Below are positions 1-10,199 of a stretch of 64,000 nt of DNA, piece by piece. The translations under genes and the position numbers were made by a program. The DNA comes from Candidatus Poribacteria bacterium (lineage in GTDB: Bacteria; Poribacteria; WGA-4E; WGA-3G), in the NCBI GenBank assembly GCA_022826805.1, contig JAJDUH010000071.1, forward strand, positions 16,947 through 80,946. Direction: 5' to 3'. The first letter of the stretch is position 1; every line of letters starts with the position of its first letter. Below the pieces are notes generated by a model. That model had not been told where the DNA came from. It searched no databases and was given only the letters and a program-made list of their open reading frames with translations.

Positions 1-2
1 GT

Positions 3-1232
3 CTGGAGACAGCGTATGGCGCGCAGACAGGAGATGCAGAACTCATTGCCGAGTGGACCCAGCATCACAGTCGTTTACAAACCCAGTTTGATACACTGAC
101 ACGCCAGCAGAATGAAGCCTTAAGGGGTTGCAAGGATATTGGGCAGCTTCACGGGATGATATCCGAAATCGGTAAAGCTATTCAGGAATCCACTGGGTTA
201 GAGGAAAAGCGAGAGAAACTTATACAGCAAATCGGACGGCTTGAGTCCCAAATCGCAGCCTTGACAAGCGTCTGTAATACCCTCCGAGGTCTCATTGAAA
301 GCGAAGATCGGCACTGTCCTACTTGTTACCAAGAGGTTGAGCAGGAGGTTATCCAACGGATTGTTGATGAGAAAGAACAAGAAAAATCGCAATTCTGTGA
401 TGAACTTGAGAAACACAAGCAGGCACTGGAGATAGAAACCACAAACTTAAAAAGTCGGCATCAGCTTGAACAACGCCTTGAGACTTTTCAGACAGGCGCG
501 ACGCTGTTTCAACAACGCACACAGGAAATTGAAACTGTTCAAACCGAACTCGCCGCACTCACCTCACGATTGAATGCAAGAGGTATTCAACAGAGTGAAC
601 CCAACGCGCCTGAAATACCCCCGGTCCTCGACAAATCCAAATTGCAAGTACAAATAGATCGCGAGCGGAGGCAGCTTGACAAACTCAAACAAGAAGAGGC
701 TATTCGGTTAGATAGACTCGCATCGCTCCATCGCGTAAACACGGAAGCAGCTCACGTTGAAAAGACCCTCCTCAGCTTAGAACTCGCCTGCACCGGGGTT
801 GAAAAAACCATCGCAACCCTCCAGAAGCAGATTCTCAGACCTGCTGAAGAAGAACTCCATCGCTGGTTGGAAAAAATGCAACTCTTCGGTGAAACCCGCA
901 TCGATCTACAACGCCAATACCTACTCCCGTCGCTTACCATAGACGGTGTGGACCGAAGTTTGATGTTGCTCAGTGGTAGTGAGAAGATGTTCCTCTATCT
1001 CTGTTTTAAAGTTGCTCTTGCCAATGTTTTAGGCAATCCAGGTTTCTTTGTATTTGATGACCCGACGCTCCATTTAGATGGGGAACGTAAAGCATTGATG
1101 GTCGCTTTTATCCGTCAACTCGCCGAAGAATATCAGGTAGTCGTGACGAGTTATGATGAAGATGTCCGTGCCGGGTTAGAAGACGCACATCTCATTGAAA
1201 TGCGGCGAGAAACGTCTCAAAAAGTGTCTTAG
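3..1232 (+). CDS. Rad50/SMC-like coiled-coil ATPase, 5' end outside window
   Basis: Frame is open from base 3 to the stop at 1232. CPTC zinc-hook-like motif in a coiled coil, LSGSEKMFLYLCFKVAL signature-like motif, FVFDDPTLHLDGE Walker B-like motif. Confidence 0.75.
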   Translation: METAYGAQTGDAELIAEWTQHHSRLQTQFDTLTRQQNEALRGCKDIGQLHGMISEIGKAIQESTGLEEKREKLIQQIGRLESQIAALTSVCNTLRGLIESEDRHCPTCYQEVEQEVIQRIVDEKEQEKSQFCDELEKHKQALEIETTNLKSRHQLEQRLETFQTGATLFQQRTQEIETVQTELAALTSRLNARGIQQSEPNAPEIPPVLDKSKLQVQIDRERRQLDKLKQEEAIRLDRLASLHRVNTEAAHVEKTLLSLELACTGVEKTIATLQKQILRPAEEELHRWLEKMQLFGETRIDLQRQYLLPSLTIDGVDRSLMLLSGSEKMFLYLCFKVALANVLGNPGFFVFDDPTLHLDGERKALMVAFIRQLAEEYQVVVTSYDEDVRAGLEDAHLIEMRRETSQKVS

Positions 1233-1272
1233 AATCTCGCTTGGTAGACAAAGTTTCCAGCAACTTGGGTTA

Positions 1273-1580
1273 TTATAGTAAAACCTAAAAATAAATAGAC
1301 ATTCTTCCCTACCTTGGTAGGGTTTTTGCGAATCAACGCTGAATGCGCGCAAATCAGAATCAGAATCAACGGTATGAAGTCCGTATGGACTTCAAAATCA
1401 GAATCAACGGTATCAATGCCTTAATGGCATTGCCCGGGTATAAAGCCTATAAAGGCTTTACCGGGGTATGAATGCCGTATGGCATTCATCGGCCTCGCAG
1501 TGAGAGTCATCGGGGTGTTTCTTCAAGGTTTCTAACCTCGCCGGTGCAGAGTGTTCAATCAATGCTAAACTTTACTATAA
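1273..1580. mobile_element. MITE-like element of ~308 bp with imperfect terminal inverted repeats and an internal hairpin array
   Basis: Left end TTATAGTAAAACCTA (1273-1287). Right end TAAACTTTACTATAA (1566-1580), reverse complement TTATAGTAAAGTTTA. Interior palindromes GAAGTCCGTATGGACTTC, AATGCCTTAATGGCATT, AAAGCCTATAAAGGCTTT, GAATGCCGTATGGCATTC. Confidence 0.6.
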
Positions 1581-1755
1581 ATGTGTGATATTTTCAAGTA
1601 TATCATACGGCACAGAAATAGGATTTTCTTGATTTTTTTTTCCCAAAAGGTTATAATGAACCCTGAAAATATATGAACATACCAATTTGGGAGCTTCCTC
1701 AAAAAAGAGGCAATACGTAAGTCCTATCTATAAAATATAAAGGAGAAATTCAGAA

Positions 1756-2940
1756 GTGAATTACTTTGAAAAAATAAACATTTATTTGGCTTGCACGTTG
1801 TGCATGCTGGTGGCGACGTTATGTATGAATGAGGCGACTTATTCTCACGATATACCGGTTCCCGTTGATATACAATCTTCAGATGGCTCAGAGGTTGTAC
1901 TGGTTACCCACATGGATCTTTATGATAAAGACGGAAATTTTGTCGCACATATCCATGATTGGGCAACCAGAAGGTATACGCAGGAAGAAGCCAACGAGGT
2001 TCACGCGAATAACCCGCATACGCGTCAAAGCGTAATAGATGGGCTGCCTAAAGCGGGGGACGTTTCTGGGGTTACTGGGCGTAGTTATGACAATCCGGGT
2101 TTTAGTGAGCCTGATAATACGGATAATATTGGTGGACCAGATCCGGACGGTGAATATGAGAATTATGGAATTGTAACTCTGCAAGATCACCTGCAAGATC
2201 CAAATAGTCAGGAAAATTCGCTATCTACTCAAAATGAGCAAGGCGCTCAACCATCTCTTCAAGAGAGCCAGGGAACGCAGCCAGTTGTCCCAAATCAAGT
2301 TACGGCTACTTACAACGGGGCGCAGGAAAGTTTTGAGGAAGTATCAGAACCAGAATCCTCTGACGAAGAACTGTTCGTAATCTCCGAAGGAACAGCTATC
2401 CCCGCAAGTGAGATTACTGACCCGTCTGAGTATAGTGGAACACGGTGGCGGCTTCTCTCAAGTTCGGCGACAGGACGGACTCTATCGGAGACACACCGCT
2501 TAGAGATTGTCGGTGTTATTGAAGTTGGACCCCCGCGTCGGCTGGTCATGACACTCCGCAATCATACAAGAAGTTTCATTAATTTAGCGGAAGGTTGGTC
2601 TCTGCTCCTGTTGCGTCCTGATGGGAGTTCTGCCGCAGCAAACATGCGGAGCCAAGGTAGTTTGTTTATCACACCGCAGAAAGCACGCGGTGAAAAATAC
2701 GCTGACACGGATATAGCCCTGTTGCCGAGAAAGTCGTTTAGAAAATTGGATGGTAAGGAACGTTTTTTCTTAAGTCTTCAGTATTTCTACGGTTCACAGA
2801 GCGGTTATAAGCCCGGAGATGTCTTCATTCTTTCCTATGAAGGAGCGGAAGTGAGTCGATATCCTGAAGCGATGCAACTCGCACCGCGCCTACACAGAAC
2901 TCTCACTACGACTTGGGGTTCACTGAAAAAGTCCCAATAG
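1756..2940 (+). CDS. secreted hypothetical protein
   Basis: GTG start after AGGAG. Hydrophobic N-terminus, Glu/Gln/Ser-rich linker, globular C-terminal region. Confidence 0.7.
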   Translation: MNYFEKINIYLACTLCMLVATLCMNEATYSHDIPVPVDIQSSDGSEVVLVTHMDLYDKDGNFVAHIHDWATRRYTQEEANEVHANNPHTRQSVIDGLPKAGDVSGVTGRSYDNPGFSEPDNTDNIGGPDPDGEYENYGIVTLQDHLQDPNSQENSLSTQNEQGAQPSLQESQGTQPVVPNQVTATYNGAQESFEEVSEPESSDEELFVISEGTAIPASEITDPSEYSGTRWRLLSSSATGRTLSETHRLEIVGVIEVGPPRRLVMTLRNHTRSFINLAEGWSLLLLRPDGSSAAANMRSQGSLFITPQKARGEKYADTDIALLPRKSFRKLDGKERFFLSLQYFYGSQSGYKPGDVFILSYEGAEVSRYPEAMQLAPRLHRTLTTTWGSLKKSQ

Positions 2941-2999
2941 CCTGGAATTAAAGTCCCTACACCTTCTTAGGCGTAGGGACTTCTGTTACAGGACAAATC

Positions 3000-5900
3000 A
3001 TGAACACAAAGTTGCTTCTATCGTTCTGTCTACTTATTTTTGGGGTGTTCTCGTTTCTACCTAAGACTTTTGCTCAAGTAACTGACCGTCACAATGTTGT
3101 ACGATTAATCTATTTCGTTCCACGGCACCGCCAGCCACAACCTAACATCGACGCGAAACTGGATAGGCTTATCAAAGATGTCCAACGCTTTTTCGCCGAT
3201 GAGATAGAACGCCACGGGTTTGGTCGGAAAACCTTCCAATTTGAAACCGATGGCCGCGGCAATGCCGTCGTGCATCGCGTGACTGGAAACTTTCCCGATA
3301 CGTATTATCATCAGGACACTGCGTCTAAGGTTGTTAAGGAGGTCTCTCCACGATTCGACTTCACAAAAAATGTATATCTTTTGATCGTTGATGTAAGTAG
3401 CGAACTCATTGATAGTGTCTGTGGACGGGGCGGCGAGTTTTGGAATACTGCAGGCGATTGGGGCGGACATGCTTTCATTCCAGCGTCCGGCGAATGTTTA
3501 AACACACATTTAGGTTTTGAACTAACTGCTCACGAACTCGGACACGCCTTTGGCTTACCCCATAACTTTACGAGAAATGCCTATATCATGTCTTATGGGC
3601 AGAACCCAGACCAATTGGCACACTGTAGCGCTGAATGGTTGAATACCAACCGGTATTTTAATGATCACCGAACGCCGTCTAACAATCACGAAACGACAAT
3701 TCAGATGCTTGCGCTCGAGGCAGATCCAGACTATACCTTTCGTTTTCGCTTCAAGATAAGTGATACCGATGGACTTCGACACTCGCAATTGGTAACTCCC
3801 GCGACTTCTATCTATGAGGACCCAGGTTCCCCAAAATTGATCGGCTGTAAAGAATTGGAAGGGGATAGTCAGAGTGTGGAGTTTATTACGAATCAACTCT
3901 CCCTACAGTCCGAGCTCATAACATTGCGTGTTGTTGATGCTCTTGGCAATTTTTCATGGCAAGACTATCCGATTGATATCAGTGACTTACTCCCTGCCCC
4001 GCGAGTTGTCTCGATTCCTGATGTGAATTTGGCAGCAGCAATTCGCAGTGAACTTGGATTGAGACGATTCATCAACATCACGCAACTGGATATGTTAAAG
4101 TTAACAGCCTTGTCCGCTGAAAATCAGCAAATAAAAGATCTTACTGGGCTTGCCCACGCAAGAAATCTAAAGTACTTGTTTCTCAGTCAAAATCAGATTA
4201 AAGACATTGCTATCTTGGAGAATCTGCCAAATTTAGCAGTGTTATCGCTCTCGTTTAATCAAATTAACGACTTCACCTCCATCGCAAGGCTGACCAAATT
4301 AATTGAATTAGATCTTTCAGAGAATCCAGGTAATGATATAAGACCGGTTACAAAATTAACACAGTTACAAACGCTATATCTAAGTGGGTATCGCATCCAA
4401 GATTTGACACCGTTTGCCAGATTTACCAATCTACTCCGTTTGGGACTTGAGCACAACCAGATTAGGGACCTCACTCCACTCGCAGAATTGACACAATTAA
4501 GAAATTTACGGCTCTGGGACAATCAAATCCAAGATCTTACACCGCTCACAGAATTAATCAATTTGGAGTGGTTGGAGCTTTCAGAAAATCGAATTAGCAA
4601 CCTTACCCCCCTCAAAAGCTTGACACAACTTCAGGTCTTGCAACTTTCCAGTAATCAGATTGATGATCTCACACCGCTCTCTAAGTTTAAGAATTTAACG
4701 CATTTGACACTTGTGGGTAATCAGATTGGCGACATTACACCTCTTTCGGCATTAACGAATTTAGAGGTGTTGGTTGCAAATCACAATCAGATTAGGGACC
4801 TTACCCCTCTCACCACATTAAGACAACTGACGACTTTATGGCTCACAAACAATCAAGTAAGCAACCTCAAGCCACTTACAAAGTTACGTAGTCTTGTTGA
4901 ATTGAGAGTCGCCCAGAATCCAATCGCTGACAGAACACCGCTTCACGTACTACTCAAACGCAATTCAAGGCTAAAATTGGATATCGATCCGACCCAACTC
5001 TCCCCTATTGTTTTATTCAGCGGAGCAGGATACCCACCGATGTATTGGACGGATACCGCGACGAGCGGATTCTACCGGCTTGTCGGAACCAAAGAAACAG
5101 TAGAAAATAACGCACAAGGCATCCAAAATATAATAGCACTTGCTGTAGATGTTGACGGTGGTAAGCTTTACTGGATAGAACAGAAAGACAAAAAACACGG
5201 CAGAATAGTCCGTGCTAATCTTGACGGTTCAAATGTCCAAGTAGTTAAGCAGTTATTGTATGTCCCTCGCGACATTGCAATTGACACTGCTAACAAAGGA
5301 ATATACTGCACGAATCCCAATGGTAAAATTCAACGCATCAACTTTAATGGATCAAACTTTAAAGCCAATCTCGTTACAAACTTAGATACACCAAATCATA
5401 TCGCCTTAGATGTCCCTGGCGGCAAGTTCTATTGGACGGAAAAAGGGGAAAGTATCCGGCGGGCGAACCTGGACGGTTCAAATATCGAAACGCTTGTCAC
5501 AGACTTAGGAGCACTCGGCGGGATAACTATCGCTGCAGACAAACTCTATTGGACAGAACACACAAGCGAGAATACGGGGAACATCCGAAGTGCCAACCTT
5601 GATGGCGCAAACGTTCAAACGCTTGCTACATTAAAGAGTCTACCTCTTGGTATTGCTGTGGATACAGCCGGCAGAAAGCTATACTGGACGAACGCTACGG
5701 GACGGATCCAGCGCGCAAATCTCAACGGTAAAAATATCCAAAACGTCGTTACGGGTCTATCAAATCCGATAGATTTGGTGCTCGGGATGGATGCAGCCAC
5801 TGTGCCAGTCGCCGCCGCACCTGCTGCAGTCCTTCCGGATGCCACAGATTTATTGCCAAATTATCCCAACCCCTTCAATCCAGAAACATGGATACCTTAT

Positions 5901-6131
5901 CAGTTAGCGAAACCAGCAGATGTGATACTAACCATCTATGCCATGGATGGACAGTTAATTCGCACTTTGGCGTTGGGACACAAATCTGCCGGTCTCTATC
6001 AAACTCGGAGCCGCGCAGCATATTGGGATGGCAAAAATGAATTCGGTGAGAAAGTGGCGAGTAGTATCTATTTCTATACCCTATCCGCTGGCGATTTCAC
6101 CGCAACACGAAAAATGCTCATCGTAAAGTAG
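3000..6131 (+). CDS. secreted multidomain protein: metzincin-type protease motif, internalin-like LRRs, YWTD-like propeller repeats, C-terminal FlgD/sorting-like domain
   Basis: HELGHAFGLPH matches HExxHxxGxxH. More than ten ~22-aa LRRs. LYWIE/FYWTE/LYWTE/LYWTN with RANLDGSN repeats. C-terminal LLPNYPNPFNPETWIPYQL. Confidence 0.85.
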   Translation: MNTKLLLSFCLLIFGVFSFLPKTFAQVTDRHNVVRLIYFVPRHRQPQPNIDAKLDRLIKDVQRFFADEIERHGFGRKTFQFETDGRGNAVVHRVTGNFPDTYYHQDTASKVVKEVSPRFDFTKNVYLLIVDVSSELIDSVCGRGGEFWNTAGDWGGHAFIPASGECLNTHLGFELTAHELGHAFGLPHNFTRNAYIMSYGQNPDQLAHCSAEWLNTNRYFNDHRTPSNNHETTIQMLALEADPDYTFRFRFKISDTDGLRHSQLVTPATSIYEDPGSPKLIGCKELEGDSQSVEFITNQLSLQSELITLRVVDALGNFSWQDYPIDISDLLPAPRVVSIPDVNLAAAIRSELGLRRFINITQLDMLKLTALSAENQQIKDLTGLAHARNLKYLFLSQNQIKDIAILENLPNLAVLSLSFNQINDFTSIARLTKLIELDLSENPGNDIRPVTKLTQLQTLYLSGYRIQDLTPFARFTNLLRLGLEHNQIRDLTPLAELTQLRNLRLWDNQIQDLTPLTELINLEWLELSENRISNLTPLKSLTQLQVLQLSSNQIDDLTPLSKFKNLTHLTLVGNQIGDITPLSALTNLEVLVANHNQIRDLTPLTTLRQLTTLWLTNNQVSNLKPLTKLRSLVELRVAQNPIADRTPLHVLLKRNSRLKLDIDPTQLSPIVLFSGAGYPPMYWTDTATSGFYRLVGTKETVENNAQGIQNIIALAVDVDGGKLYWIEQKDKKHGRIVRANLDGSNVQVVKQLLYVPRDIAIDTANKGIYCTNPNGKIQRINFNGSNFKANLVTNLDTPNHIALDVPGGKFYWTEKGESIRRANLDGSNIETLVTDLGALGGITIAADKLYWTEHTSENTGNIRSANLDGANVQTLATLKSLPLGIAVDTAGRKLYWTNATGRIQRANLNGKNIQNVVTGLSNPIDLVLGMDAATVPVAAAPAAVLPDATDLLPNYPNPFNPETWIPYQLAKPADVILTIYAMDGQLIRTLALGHKSAGLYQTRSRAAYWDGKNEFGEKVASSIYFYTLSAGDFTATRKMLIVK

Positions 6132-6197
6132 CCTTCAACAGCCTTGTTTGGCAAGGTCTCCGCGTCTCGCCTGCTGATCATCTCTTTGTAGGAGCGA

Positions 6198-6219
6198 GTG
6201 TTTTTGCTTGGGTGTTTCT
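6198..6219. repeat. 21-22 bp repeat GTGTTTTTGCTTGGGTGTTTC (copy 1)
   Basis: Identical 21 bp at 24662-24682; both lie inside inverted-repeat-like intergenic elements. Confidence 0.7.
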
Positions 6220-6268
6220 GCATGCTCGCGATCTTCCTGACTGACGACTGATGATTGATTAGGAACTG

Positions 6269-7678
6269 CTATTCTTCTGACGACTGATGTTTGACTACTG
6301 AAAACCGCTCAAGATAAATATCACCCTTATCTTCCTGCATGTTGCTCCAGACAACAACCCAGGTTCCATCCCCAATAGATACCACAAACGGTGGATGGTG
6401 TTCCCCGGTGCTTGTAGAGATAGGAACGCCGGTTTCTTCCCACAGCAGCCTACCCGATAAGTCAATTTGCTGTCCATAGATAGCATCTCTACTCTCTTCA
6501 CCGAAGTCTTCTCGGTAATCTACCCATGCCACGAAAAACCGATCGTTCTTGGTATGTACGATAAACGGTTTGTCCTGATGACCACCAGCAGTGCAGATAG
6601 GAATGCCGTCTTTTTCCCAAGCTAACGTTCCATCTGCCCGGACGCACTGCGCGTATAGGTCAGAATAGACATCGCGTTCATCACGCCACACTGCAACAAA
6701 CCCACCGCTGCCATCACTGACAATCGAGGCGTGTTTCTGAATTCCCAGGGCAGTGCATACGGGAATACCATCTTCGTTCCACATCTTACTTCCATCCGGG
6801 GCAATCCGCTGCGTGTAGAGCTGATCATTGATGAAATTTTCATACACCTGCCACAAAACAATGATCCCACCTTCACCATCCGCAATTACACGCGGCTCGC
6901 CTTGCATGCCATCCATCGGCGTAACGAGAATTGGAGCGTCCCATAACGGTGCAGCGTCTAAATCCAGGCGATATGCCATCAGATGCCACGCATCGTAGCC
7001 GATAACGTCCCACCAAACGATGTAAAACCCGCCCACGTCATCGCTAACCAGAATCGGATCGCTCTGCAACGATTCTGACGGATAAACGGGGATTCCATCA
7101 ACCTTCCACATCGGTTCACCTGTAGCAGTGAGTCGTTGGATATAAAGGTCTTGAAATTCAGAGCTACGACGTTCATCTTCCCAGACACAGATCGCACCCC
7201 CTTCTCCATCGCTCATAATCGCTTGGGTCGATTGATCGGCACTATTCACACACACCGGGATTCCATCTGTTTCCCAGAGTATATCGCCATCCAAACTCAC
7301 CGCTTGCGCGTAAATATCCCAATTGCTTCGATCCCGCCTGTCGTTCCACACAACAATTGCGTGCTTATCGTCCCGAACCATTCGCAATCGACGCTGGTTT
7401 CTATCTGCTGTGCATATTGCCAATCCGTTTGATTCCCACAGCGTCTTTTCAGTACTATCAACGCGCTGCGCGTAGACGTCCCAGTCCTTTCCCGTACGGT
7501 AATCCTCCCACATCACAATAACGCCACCTTCACCATCGTCCACAACCCACGGCAGAAATTGTCCATCTACAGCGGTTGAAACAGCAACTTCAGCCGATGC
7601 AGTGTTGCAGAGCACAGCAGCACTCACACAAAGAAAAAACATTAACCTTGCGAATGATCTACGCCTAAAATTCACCAT
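6269..7678 (-). CDS. secreted beta-propeller-like repeat protein
   Basis: Signal peptide. About 7-8 repeats of a GG.IVVW.D.R....DIYAQR....G..LWE.DGIPVC pattern. Confidence 0.75.
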   Translation of the reverse strand: MVNFRRRSFARLMFFLCVSAAVLCNTASAEVAVSTAVDGQFLPWVVDDGEGGVIVMWEDYRTGKDWDVYAQRVDSTEKTLWESNGLAICTADRNQRRLRMVRDDKHAIVVWNDRRDRSNWDIYAQAVSLDGDILWETDGIPVCVNSADQSTQAIMSDGEGGAICVWEDERRSSEFQDLYIQRLTATGEPMWKVDGIPVYPSESLQSDPILVSDDVGGFYIVWWDVIGYDAWHLMAYRLDLDAAPLWDAPILVTPMDGMQGEPRVIADGEGGIIVLWQVYENFINDQLYTQRIAPDGSKMWNEDGIPVCTALGIQKHASIVSDGSGGFVAVWRDERDVYSDLYAQCVRADGTLAWEKDGIPICTAGGHQDKPFIVHTKNDRFFVAWVDYREDFGEESRDAIYGQQIDLSGRLLWEETGVPISTSTGEHHPPFVVSIGDGTWVVVWSNMQEDKGDIYLERFSVVKHQSSEE

Positions 7679-7755
7679 AATGAATCTGTCTAAAAACCCT
7701 CCATCCCCTGGTAGGCGAGGTTTCCTAACCTCGCAGAGCTACATACAACGCCTAA

Positions 7756-8253
7756 TTAATCTGTGAAAAGTGTTTTGGGAGTCCATAAGTTGACTAAAGT
7801 TGCTTTTGTATACAAATCAAGTGCTTCCCAACGTTCGATGGGGAGTTCAATATGAGCCAGTGCTGCTGTTGGCATCAATTTGATATGTCCAGTCAAGTGG
7901 CCCACGAGTTGTTCCATGGTCGGATTATGCCCAACTACCATGACGCTCTGATATTTTTCCGGCTGGACTTGTAAGGTTTTGAAGTAAGCCCCTAAGACAG
8001 TATCATAGAGCGCGTCTAACTTTTTCACTTTTCCCGCGTAACCGGACGCTTTCACGACTCTATTCGCTGTTGATCGAGCGCGTTTCGCTGATGAGGTGAG
8101 AATCATGTCTGGAATCAATCCTTCTTGGCGCAAGTGTTTTCCCATGCGCGGCGCGTCCCGTTTGCCGCGTCCATTGAGAGGGCGATCATAATCAGAGAGT
8201 TCAGGATAATTCCAACTCGATTTTGCGTGTCGCATAATAAGAAGGGTTTTCAT
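7756..8253 (-). CDS. sixA: phosphohistidine phosphatase SixA-like (histidine phosphatase superfamily)
   Basis: N-terminal MKTLLIMRHAKSSW and later VVGHNPTMEQL. Confidence 0.9.
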   Translation of the reverse strand: MKTLLIMRHAKSSWNYPELSDYDRPLNGRGKRDAPRMGKHLRQEGLIPDMILTSSAKRARSTANRVVKASGYAGKVKKLDALYDTVLGAYFKTLQVQPEKYQSVMVVGHNPTMEQLVGHLTGHIKLMPTAALAHIELPIERWEALDLYTKATLVNLWTPKTLFTD

Positions 8254-8586
8254 GATGGGGTCTCCTTATGTCGCGTTTATATTTCTGTTCTATCTTATCA
8301 CAGCCTGATTTGAATGTCAATTGTTGTCATTTATAATCACTGACCCTGACCGCCGACCACTGACAGCTGATAGCCAACTTATCCGATGAATCCTAAAATC
8401 CTGGTTCAGACAATTTGCCAACTCCCAACCCCAATTGCCGACAACTTATAACCAACCACCAACTAATTTTGCCTTGCATTCGCAACTCTTATGTGATATT
8501 ATTTTATAAAAAGGTTTGTCAACGTTTTTTGAGATATATCCGTTACAGCGTTTAAATGAAATGAAAACTCTGGAGGATATAGACCA

Positions 8587-9384
8587 ATGTTGTTAAAAAT
8601 TAACGGAATTCTCGCAACACTACTTTTCGTAATACTACTTGCTGGTATCAGTGGATGTTATATTGATACCAATGATAGCGATCGTGAACCACCCGCTATT
8701 CCACGCGGTGTCCGAACTGTCACCGGCGATGAGCAAGTTATCGTTGAATGGTATCCGAATGGAGAATTCGACTTGGCAGGCTATAGAGTCTGGCGGGGTA
8801 GAGACGGCGTCAACTTTAATGACCTGTTAGTAGATGTGTCCGAAAATACAACACACTATACAGATATAGATGTCCAAAACGGGAGAACTTATTACTACGC
8901 TGTCTCCGCTTATGACACCGAAGGAAACGAAAGCGAACTGAGTCCCGAAAATGCTTCCGATACGCCACGACCAGAAGGACGAAACATTACACTTGATGAC
9001 TACATCCTTTTCCCGGGAAGAAGTGGTTTCGATTTCTCGCAACCACAGAAAGGGAGTATCCCATGGAACGTACCAGAGACCGATATCTATTTCGGACTTG
9101 ATACTGAAATTGGTGTTACATACCTCTATTCAGACAATGAAACTCTCATGCAGGATTTGGGGTATCACGAGGACTTTGACGCAATTGATGTCGTTCCAGA
9201 GATGGGATATACGACCCTGTTTGTTGAGCTGATTGAAGGGCATATCTATGCCATCTATACACCCGATGGAAACTTCGCAAAAATTCAGGTCCGCCAACTG
9301 TTTGATGATGCCGTCATTTTCGATTGGGCGTACCAGATCGACCCGGAGAATATCCAATTGGCTCCACCTCTTAATAGACCTTGA
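8587..9384 (+). CDS. lipoprotein with fibronectin type III-like domain
   Basis: Lipobox-like LLAGISGC. PPAIPRGVRTVTGDEQVIVEW...YYYAVSAYDTEGNESELS is FN3-like. Confidence 0.75.
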   Translation: MLLKINGILATLLFVILLAGISGCYIDTNDSDREPPAIPRGVRTVTGDEQVIVEWYPNGEFDLAGYRVWRGRDGVNFNDLLVDVSENTTHYTDIDVQNGRTYYYAVSAYDTEGNESELSPENASDTPRPEGRNITLDDYILFPGRSGFDFSQPQKGSIPWNVPETDIYFGLDTEIGVTYLYSDNETLMQDLGYHEDFDAIDVVPEMGYTTLFVELIEGHIYAIYTPDGNFAKIQVRQLFDDAVIFDWAYQIDPENIQLAPPLNRP

Positions 9385-9396
9385 CAAGGAGTACAC

Positions 9397-10059
9397 TTGA
9401 TGAAAAAAAAACAGCGAACGACACGGATGTTCCTTCTACATGTAACCCTGCCATTCCTGCTCTTTCTCATCGCTGGATCTATTTCGGTAACCGCCGGTAC
9501 CTCACAGGAGGACGCAGATACCTCAACAGCGGAATCCGACACTGAAACGCAGAGGATGTTACCGCTTATCCGTAATTACTTGACAGAAACTGAAACCAAA
9601 TCCACTTATCCGCTGTTCCGCTCCCATGCAGAGCGTTACTACCCTGAAATAGATGTCAAAAGAGCATCGCGACTATCGACTTTTATGCCAGGGTTGGGAC
9701 AGGCTTATGCTGGTAATTATACAAAAGCGACTCTTTTCCTCACCGCCGAATTAGGTGTTTTTGCACTGGCAGGGTATAACATCGCTCGTGCCTTACATTA
9801 CAACGAACAAGATGTTTTCGAGACGGGATTCCAAGACATCCGTACAGGTGAGTTCTTAACCTATGAACAGGGACGCGCCCGAATGCAAAATCACACCTTT
9901 TTCAGTGGTGTATTTCTGGTAACTGGCATCGGACTGCATATCTGGAATATCCTTGACGCACCAAAGACAGCCGAAGCATATAATAACCGAAGATTTTCCG
10001 TGCAAATGCAACAAACTGATAGTGGATTTCAGTCTCTGGTTTTTTTACATAGATTTTAG
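9397..10059 (+). CDS. DUF5683-like membrane protein
   Basis: STFMPGLGQAYAGNYTKATLFLTAELGVFALAGYNIA with hydrophobic segments. Confidence 0.65.
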   Translation: MMKKKQRTTRMFLLHVTLPFLLFLIAGSISVTAGTSQEDADTSTAESDTETQRMLPLIRNYLTETETKSTYPLFRSHAERYYPEIDVKRASRLSTFMPGLGQAYAGNYTKATLFLTAELGVFALAGYNIARALHYNEQDVFETGFQDIRTGEFLTYEQGRARMQNHTFFSGVFLVTGIGLHIWNILDAPKTAEAYNNRRFSVQMQQTDSGFQSLVFLHRF

Positions 10060-10126
10060 TCCTTACTGTTTAAAACTCAGTTATCCTGTAGAAGGAATCT
10101 CCAAATTGTGTTCCTAAAGCGCAGTA

Positions 10127-10148
10127 TGTCTTAGCTTTACATTTCCCG
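10127..10148. repeat. 22-bp repeat TGTCTTAGCTTTACATTTCCCG (copy 1)
   Basis: Identical to 23685-23706. Confidence 0.7.
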
Positions 10149-10199
10149 GTGCTTAGCTCAGGTAGAGACGCTTATTTGTGAGAATGCTTTGCAACCCTG

